The position numbers were made by a program, and so were the translations under genes. A stretch of DNA of 48,521 nt from an uncultured Clostridia bacterium. Its GTDB lineage: Bacteria; Bacillota; Clostridia; Christensenellales; Borkfalkiaceae. The notes beneath the pieces were generated by a model. The model was not told the DNA's origin. It searched no databases and saw only the letters and a list, made by a program, of their open reading frames with translations. How positions within the stretch are numbered: the stretch's first letter is position 1; each line of letters opens with the position of its first letter. Positions 44,067 through 48,521 of this stretch are shown one piece after another. The stretch lies in the NCBI GenBank assembly GCA_944337235.1, contig CALVLK010000010.1:1-48521 (forward strand), given 5' to 3'.

Positions 44067-45752
44067 ATGAAGTATGTGATCGTAGGCGGGAACACGGGCG
44101 GCGCAGGCGCCGCCGCAAGACTGAGACGGCTGGACGAAGGGGCTGAGATCGTCGTGCTGGAGAGGGGCGGATATGTCTCCTATTCCAACTGCAGCCTGCC
44201 CTATCGCCTGAGCGATACGGTAGATGACACGCAAAAACTCGTGCTCAATACGCCCGAGGCGCTGTTCGCGGCCTATCATATCGAGACGCGCCTGTTCAGC
44301 GAGGTCGTCTCGATCGACCGCGCCGCAAAGGAGGTCTGCGTCAGAGACATAAAGCAGGGGCGGACATATCGCGAGCGCTACGACAAACTGTTTTTATCGC
44401 CGGGCGCCCGCGCTATTCTGCCGCCCATTGCGGGGATAGAAAAGGCGGACGTGTTCACAGTCAAGACGGTGGACGACGTTGCCCGCCTGTATGCCTTTCT
44501 GCGGGACGGGAACAGGAGGCGCGTCTCCGTCATCGGCGGCGGGTTCATCGGCATAGAGGTGGCGGTGAACCTGCGCGAGGCGGGGTTTCAGGTCTCCGTG
44601 ATCGAGGCGGCGCCGCAAATCTTGAGGACCTTCGACGACGATACGGTGCAGATCCTGCAAAAGGAGATGTACGATCATGGCGTCGATCTGCTGCTCGGGG
44701 ATGCCGTTGCCGCATTCGAGGGGAACGATGTCCTGCTCGGCTCCGGGCGCAGGATACCGGGCGACGCCGTCGTCATGGCGGTCGGGGTAAGGCCGGATAC
44801 CGCCCTGGCGCAGCAAGCGGGGCTTGCATGCACCGAGCGCGGCGCGATCAAAGTGGACGCAAACTATTGCACAAGCGATCGAGATATCTATGCCGTGGGC
44901 GACGCGATCGAGGTATATAACCCGCTGACCCATCATGCCATGGCGCTGCAGCTTGCGGGACCTGCGCAAAAACAGGCGCGGCAGGCGGCGGATCATATGT
45001 GCGGGCGCACGGTTCGCAACACCGGGTACATCGGCTCCAACTGCATCAAGGTATTTCGGATGAATGCCGCGAGCACGGGGCTTACTGCGGCGCAGTGCGA
45101 GCAGGAGAAGATCCCCTATGACTTTGCGTATGTCCTGCCCAAGGACAGGGTGGGCATCATGCCGGGCAGCTGCACGATGCACTTCAAGGTCCTCTTTGAG
45201 GTGCCGACGGGGAGGGTCCTCGGCGCGCAGGCGATCTCGGAAGGGGACGCGACAAAGCGCGTCGATGTGGTGGCGACGCTTCTGAAGTTCGGGGGCACGG
45301 TCGATGATCTGCGCGATCTGGAGCTGTGCTATGCACCGCCCTTCAACGCACCCAAGGACGCATGCAACTATGCAGGACTCGTCGCGGACAATCTGCTTGA
45401 GCATGCCTTCCGCCAGGTGGGCGTGGCGCAGGTGAGAGAGCTCGTCGAGGCGGGCGCGTACATCCTCGACGTCCGTCCGAAGGCAATGTACGACGCGGCG
45501 CATCTGAAGAACGCCGTCAATATTCCCATGGCGCAGCTGCGCCAAAGGCTGAACGAGATCCCCAAAGACCGCCCCGTCTATATCCATTGCAGGGTCGGCC
45601 AGACAAGCTACAATGCCGTCATGGCGCTGCAGGGGAACGGGTTTGAGAACGTGTACAATGTTTCGGGCGGATTTCTCGGGATCTGCTATCATGAATATTT
45701 TAAGGACATGACGCAGAAAAGGGAGCCCATCGTAACGGGATACATCTTTTGA
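44067..45752 (+). CDS. CoA-disulfide reductase-like FAD/NAD(P) oxidoreductase with C-terminal rhodanese domain
   Basis: A 561-residue flavoprotein. N-terminal FAD site IVGGNTGGAGAAARLRRLD, active-site cysteine in SYSNCSLPYRLSD (CoADR-type SxNCxxPY), NAD site VIGGGFIGIEVAVNLRE, second FAD motif YAVGDAIEV, and the dimerisation domain to ~residue 445. The last ~100 residues are a rhodanese domain (YILDVRPKAMYD, then active-site Cys in IHCRVGQTSYNA). Proteins of this make-up reduce CoA disulfides, per- or polysulfides. A role in sulfur or redox balance is likely; the exact substrate cannot be told from sequence. Confidence 0.92.
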   Translation: MKYVIVGGNTGGAGAAARLRRLDEGAEIVVLERGGYVSYSNCSLPYRLSDTVDDTQKLVLNTPEALFAAYHIETRLFSEVVSIDRAAKEVCVRDIKQGRTYRERYDKLFLSPGARAILPPIAGIEKADVFTVKTVDDVARLYAFLRDGNRRRVSVIGGGFIGIEVAVNLREAGFQVSVIEAAPQILRTFDDDTVQILQKEMYDHGVDLLLGDAVAAFEGNDVLLGSGRRIPGDAVVMAVGVRPDTALAQQAGLACTERGAIKVDANYCTSDRDIYAVGDAIEVYNPLTHHAMALQLAGPAQKQARQAADHMCGRTVRNTGYIGSNCIKVFRMNAASTGLTAAQCEQEKIPYDFAYVLPKDRVGIMPGSCTMHFKVLFEVPTGRVLGAQAISEGDATKRVDVVATLLKFGGTVDDLRDLELCYAPPFNAPKDACNYAGLVADNLLEHAFRQVGVAQVRELVEAGAYILDVRPKAMYDAAHLKNAVNIPMAQLRQRLNEIPKDRPVYIHCRVGQTSYNAVMALQGNGFENVYNVSGGFLGICYHEYFKDMTQKREPIVTGYIF

Positions 45753-45806
45753 TTGTCTTGCCGAAGGCGGCCTTGCACATTGCCTTCGGGATCATGTACG
45801 AAATGC

Positions 45807-45835
45807 TTGCAATCGGGGTGGCGCAGTGCTATAAT
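45807..45835 (+). promoter_or_regulatory. ZIP transporter gene promoter
   Basis: TTGCAA (45807-45812), 17-bp spacer, TATAAT (45830-45835) with an extended -10 TGC in front; 50 bp before the ATG. Confidence 0.8.
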
Positions 45836-45885
45836 GGCTTGGTAAGTTTTTTACGAGTCGATTTTTTACAAGAGTCTGTATTGCT

Positions 45886-46755
45886 ATGAGTCCATTTGTA
45901 CTGGTTATTATCATCACTGCGATCGCCGGCGTCGTCGGTACGGGGCTGGGCGGCCTGATCGGCGTGCTGTTCACGCGCAATTCCGAAAAGATCGTCAGCC
46001 TGCTTCTGAGCTTTGCGGGCGGCGTCATGCTGAGCATCGTTTGCCTCGATCTGCTCTCGGATGCGCTCAGCCAGGTGCCCGGGTCGGTGGGACATGTCTT
46101 TTTCGTCGTCGCCATGACGGCGGTGGGCTTCGGGCTGATCTATCTTCTGAACGCCTTTGTCGACAAAAAGACCAACCCTCAGGTCAAGCATATCGATAAG
46201 AACCACCCCAAGACGGCAGATCAGCTTTCGGAGCTCATCCACAGCGACCACTATGAGGAGCACAAAAAGGAATATGAACAGACGAAGGAACAGAAGTCGC
46301 GCCGCCAGCTGTTTATCGCGGGGCTTGTCATGGCGTTTGCGATCGCGCTGCACAACTTTCCCGAAGGCATGGTCATCGGTGCGTCGTATGCAAGCGACGC
46401 GGTGACGGGCGGTATCGGCGGGCTTGCCACGGCGATCGTCATCGGGCTGCACAATATCCCCGAGGGCATGGCGGTCTCCGTGCCCCTTGTCGCGGGCGGC
46501 ATGGGCAAGGCGAAGGCGACCTTCCTTACGGCGATCACGGGCGCCCCGACCATCCTCGGCGCCATGCTCGGGTACTTTCTCGGATCGCTCAGCCCCGTCA
46601 GCCTTGCGCTCTCACTCAGCTTTGCGAGCGGCGCCATGCTCTACGTCGTATTCGGCGAACTGCTGCCCGAATCCATTCTGATGTGGCGCTCCAAGGCGCC
46701 CGCCTTTGCCATGCTTGCGGGGCTGCTCGTTGGCGTTGTGATCCTGTTTGTATAA
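45886..46755 (+). CDS. ZIP-family divalent metal transporter
   Basis: A 289-residue membrane protein that probably imports zinc or related metals. Eight hydrophobic segments; metal-site motifs HNFPEGMVIGAS in helix IV and HNIPEGMAVSVP in helix V. The cytoplasmic loop between helices III and IV (~residues 87-143) is long and charged with several His and Glu (HIDKNHPK, IHSDHYEEHKKEYEQ), as in ZIP proteins that sense metal. No clear Shine-Dalgarno is seen before the ATG. Own promoter and terminator. Confidence 0.94.
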   Translation: MSPFVLVIIITAIAGVVGTGLGGLIGVLFTRNSEKIVSLLLSFAGGVMLSIVCLDLLSDALSQVPGSVGHVFFVVAMTAVGFGLIYLLNAFVDKKTNPQVKHIDKNHPKTADQLSELIHSDHYEEHKKEYEQTKEQKSRRQLFIAGLVMAFAIALHNFPEGMVIGASYASDAVTGGIGGLATAIVIGLHNIPEGMAVSVPLVAGGMGKAKATFLTAITGAPTILGAMLGYFLGSLSPVSLALSLSFASGAMLYVVFGELLPESILMWRSKAPAFAMLAGLLVGVVILFV

Positions 46756-46808
46756 GGTTTTATAAGATCGCAGACCGCACGATCATATCAATAAGAATTG
46801 AATAAACT

Positions 46809-46867
46809 ATACGGCGCTGCGATCAGGGCAATGTTTGCACGATCGCAGCGCCGTATGCTATTTTTTT
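46809..46867. terminator. Terminator after the ZIP gene
   Basis: A perfect 16-bp stem, ATACGGCGCTGCGATC (46809-46824) with 46841-46856, followed by GCTA and seven T on the plus strand. The 46868-47034 stretch that follows holds no supported gene. Confidence 0.9.
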
Positions 46868-47034
46868 CTCTGTGATGATTTCGAGCAGAGGATCTCTGCA
46901 CGGAGCAAAAGGATTCATCGGCTCGGGCACTGACCCATGCCGGATGTGCAAAGAAACAGATGGGCGCAGCCGCGTTTTCCCTTTGCGCAAATTTGATGGA
47001 TTTTTCATCTCTTTTACGCCCGCGCATGTAGCCT

Positions 47035-47556
47035 TTAATCCTTGTATTGATTGGAATATGTAAGGCCATACGACATTTCATCCGGTCGGTTCTGCAAATA
47101 ATCAAATCCCGGATCACTGACAATGCGAAATCCTGCGTTCTGGTGCGCCTTCAAAGAGGCAAAATTGCGCTTGGATACACAGCTCGAAAGCGTAAAACAG
47201 CCTCGCTCTTTTAAGAACAGAATTGTCTCACAGAGCAGGCACGTTGCATAACCTTTGCCTCTTTGCGCCGGACGAGTTTCAAGCGCCTCGATATAGTAGC
47301 GGTTTTTTCCGATGCCATAGACCCGCATGGCGCCCAGCCATCGTTCTTGTTCCATCCATACAGCGCAAAAATTTTGTCCGTTCAAAAATTCTGTTTTGAG
47401 ATAATTCAAGTGACTGCGCTCTGCTTCCTGAAGCGCAAGCTTTTTGTCCTTGATGTGCGGAAAAAAATAGTCCGTGTTTTCGAGATTGCTCCGGGCATAG
47501 ATATCCATATATTGCCGTTTTTTGATCTGTTCGTAAGATGTGATGATTTTTAACAT
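47035..47556 (-). CDS. GNAT-family N-acetyltransferase
   Basis: A 173-residue acetyl-CoA-dependent acetyltransferase of unknown substrate. The acetyl-CoA loop is ETRPAQRGKGYATCLLCETI (R/Q-x-x-G-x-G/A type), preceded by NRYYIEAL and followed by SKRNFASLKAHQNAGFRIVS, a typical GNAT C-terminus. GGAG lies 10 nt before the ATG. Its DNA is visibly poorer in GC than the rest of the window, and it shares strand and region with the FtsK/EssC-like gene; both may belong to a transferred segment. Confidence 0.88.
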   Translation of the reverse strand: MLKIITSYEQIKKRQYMDIYARSNLENTDYFFPHIKDKKLALQEAERSHLNYLKTEFLNGQNFCAVWMEQERWLGAMRVYGIGKNRYYIEALETRPAQRGKGYATCLLCETILFLKERGCFTLSSCVSKRNFASLKAHQNAGFRIVSDPGFDYLQNRPDEMSYGLTYSNQYKD

Positions 47557-47676
47557 TCATTCACTCCTCAGCCGCCTTCTTGCACGGATTTGAAGGAATT
47601 TTCCTCCAATACAACCACCCCAACCAAAGGTAAAGGTACCCCGTATGGCCGCGGCTCTTTGCTGCCCGAGGGGCGC

Positions 47677-48521
47677 TTACAACAGGAGCGGGGTGCACAT
47701 CTCGTAACTGTAGTCCTCGACATAGTTATCGACGAGCAGCGTATCGGATGTCGGGAAGGATGCGCCCCGATAGAGGGGAAAGTCCCGTTTGGGCAATTTC
47801 GTCTGATGAAAGATCCGTCCCCTCAGGTCCCAATGCCCGAGAGATCCTTGGGGATATCGAATGGATACGAAGAGCGGATAGATCCCCAAATGCCAGCCGG
47901 CGCCTGCGATGCGCGGGAGCAGCCGCTCTGTCACTTCACGCTTTGCCCGGAAATCATCGTCGTCTTTTCCATACCTGAAATCCAGCGAATAAATTTCGAC
48001 TATGATGATCAGCTTTTGTACCGGCATCTCCGTTTCGTCGTATCCCCGCCCCGCATAAAATGCGAGCGTGGGGGCCCGCATGCGATCGGCCCGATCCGCG
48101 ATCTCGTCACACAGGTCCTGCAGCACCACGCTCATTGCCGCATAGGAGTATGCCCCCGTGACCGGAACGAGATTTCTCATTTCATCGAGATCGACAGATC
48201 TGTCGCAGGTGATGATTTGGATCTCGGGGCGGGGGACAACGCCCCTGTACTTCTTCTGCAGATTATGAATGATAAGCCGCAGGAATTGCGTGTGATCAAG
48301 GATATGGCAGAAAAATCCGTCCACGCCGGAGATGGGCCCGCCGCAGCACAGTCCTATTTCGACGATATCGTTCCCCTTTGTCGAGACGCCGATGGGGATC
48401 GCAAGGCTCTGGTTGTTCGGCCATGAGTAGCGGGGCAGTTTTTCCGTCAGGCGTGAGGCCAACGCAGGCGAACCCGACGCGCTGACTGTAACGCAGGCGC
48501 CCGACGGTCTTACCGAAGGCA
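47677..48521 (-). CDS. Degenerate FtsK/SpoIIIE/EssC-like domain protein, 5' end outside the window
   Basis: The frame is open to the right window edge, so only the C-terminal part (~280 residues) is visible; the first start-like codon is TTG at 48462. The layout follows FtsK/SpoIIIE-type domains: LPRYSW then SLAIPIGVSTKG (usual 'P.GxD..G'), a region where Walker A should be, a helix QFLRLIIHNLQKKYRG, LIIIVEIYSL where Walker B is expected, GAGWHLGIYPLFVSIRYPQ (usual 'AxGIHLxLATQRP') and GRIFHQTKLPKRD. Walker A reads GPISGVDGFFCH without GKS/T, and Walker B has lost its DE pair. This matches a non-catalytic domain such as the degenerate C-terminal ATPase domain of EssC/YukBA of type VII secretion, or a decayed gene. 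The resemblance was judged by eye. Confidence 0.55.
   Translation of the reverse strand, partial: PSVRPSGACVTVSASGSPALASRLTEKLPRYSWPNNQSLAIPIGVSTKGNDIVEIGLCCGGPISGVDGFFCHILDHTQFLRLIIHNLQKKYRGVVPRPEIQIITCDRSVDLDEMRNLVPVTGAYSYAAMSVVLQDLCDEIADRADRMRAPTLAFYAGRGYDETEMPVQKLIIIVEIYSLDFRYGKDDDDFRAKREVTERLLPRIAGAGWHLGIYPLFVSIRYPQGSLGHWDLRGRIFHQTKLPKRDFPLYRGASFPTSDTLLVDNYVEDYSYEMCTPLLL

Noticed and set aside
45761-45789. CCGAAGGC/GCCTTCGG hairpin after the CoA-disulfide reductase gene
   Set aside because: Good stem but no T run on either strand; not called as a terminator.
47590-48426. Plus-strand frame of 278 codons opposite the FtsK/EssC-like gene
   Set aside because: No domain pattern; the minus-strand frame shows a family-like order of motifs, so this one is taken as its shadow. 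Less certain than the other cases, since the minus-strand call is itself only moderate.

Overview
The window is a GC-rich stretch of a bacterial chromosome, almost entirely coding and without rRNA, tRNA, CRISPR arrays or insertion sequences that I can see. Gene content points to an anaerobic Gram-positive of the class Clostridia (Bacillota), probably an uncultured gut-type lineage. The evidence is: a mraZ-rsmH-ftsL-ftsI-murE-mraY-murD-ftsW-murA-ftsQ division and cell-wall cluster followed by ftsA-ftsZ; a miaB-mutS-mutL-miaA block followed by the clostridial 'aluminium resistance'/methionine gamma-lyase-like gene; Gram-positive (type 2) GalT; a thiI gene paired with a NifS-like desulfurase; strong sigma-A promoters (TTGACA/TATAAT, 17-18 bp spacers); and a MurE with the DNPR motif of meso-diaminopimelate-adding enzymes. 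Species cannot be named from the sequence alone.

Layout. 1-6.4 kb: the 3' part of carB fused in frame to dapF, then a small membrane protein, a cysteine desulfurase and thiI, all on + and mostly overlapping. 6.4-8.6 kb (-): a class A penicillin-binding protein, divergent from a Sir2 deacylase (8.7 kb, +). 9.5-17.4 kb (+): miaB, mutS, mutL, miaA and a PLP enzyme, tightly packed. 17.5-22.7 kb (-): a polyamine-uptake operon, xre/cupin regulator-potA-potB-potC-potD, in which the four transporter genes are joined by ATGA overlaps. 23.1 kb (-): rpsT. 23.5 kb (+): murI. 24.3-38.4 kb (+): the dcw cluster, with a well-formed MraZ box and promoter in front of mraZ and a second strong promoter in front of ftsA-ftsZ. 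38.5-39.7 kb (-): padR, a HAAS/DUF1700-type membrane protein and a lipoprotein. 40.0-43.7 kb (+): the Leloir operon galT-galK-galE. 44.1-46.8 kb (+): a CoA-disulfide-reductase-like flavoprotein with a rhodanese domain, and a ZIP metal transporter. 47.0-48.5 kb (-): a lower-GC end with a GNAT acetyltransferase and the C-terminal part of a protein that resembles the FtsK/SpoIIIE/EssC fold but has lost its ATPase motifs.

How the genes fit together. Cell-wall synthesis is the main theme: DapF (meso-DAP), MurI (D-Glu), MurA, MurD, MurE and MraY make lipid I precursors, and FtsW, FtsI and PBP1 polymerise and cross-link them at a site organised by FtsZ, FtsA, FtsL and FtsQ. murB, murC, murF and murG are not in the cluster and must lie elsewhere. 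A second theme is tRNA modification and repair (ThiI with its sulfur donor, MiaA and MiaB, MutS and MutL).

Most unusual points: the carB-dapF fusion, whose DapF part has alanine where the first catalytic cysteine is expected; a Walker-less FtsK/EssC-like protein at the right edge; a PotD with both a lipobox and a C-terminal membrane anchor, next to an over-long PotA; an FtsL with a ~210-residue disordered N-terminal extension; and an FtsZ with a long Gln/Asn/Tyr-rich linker.
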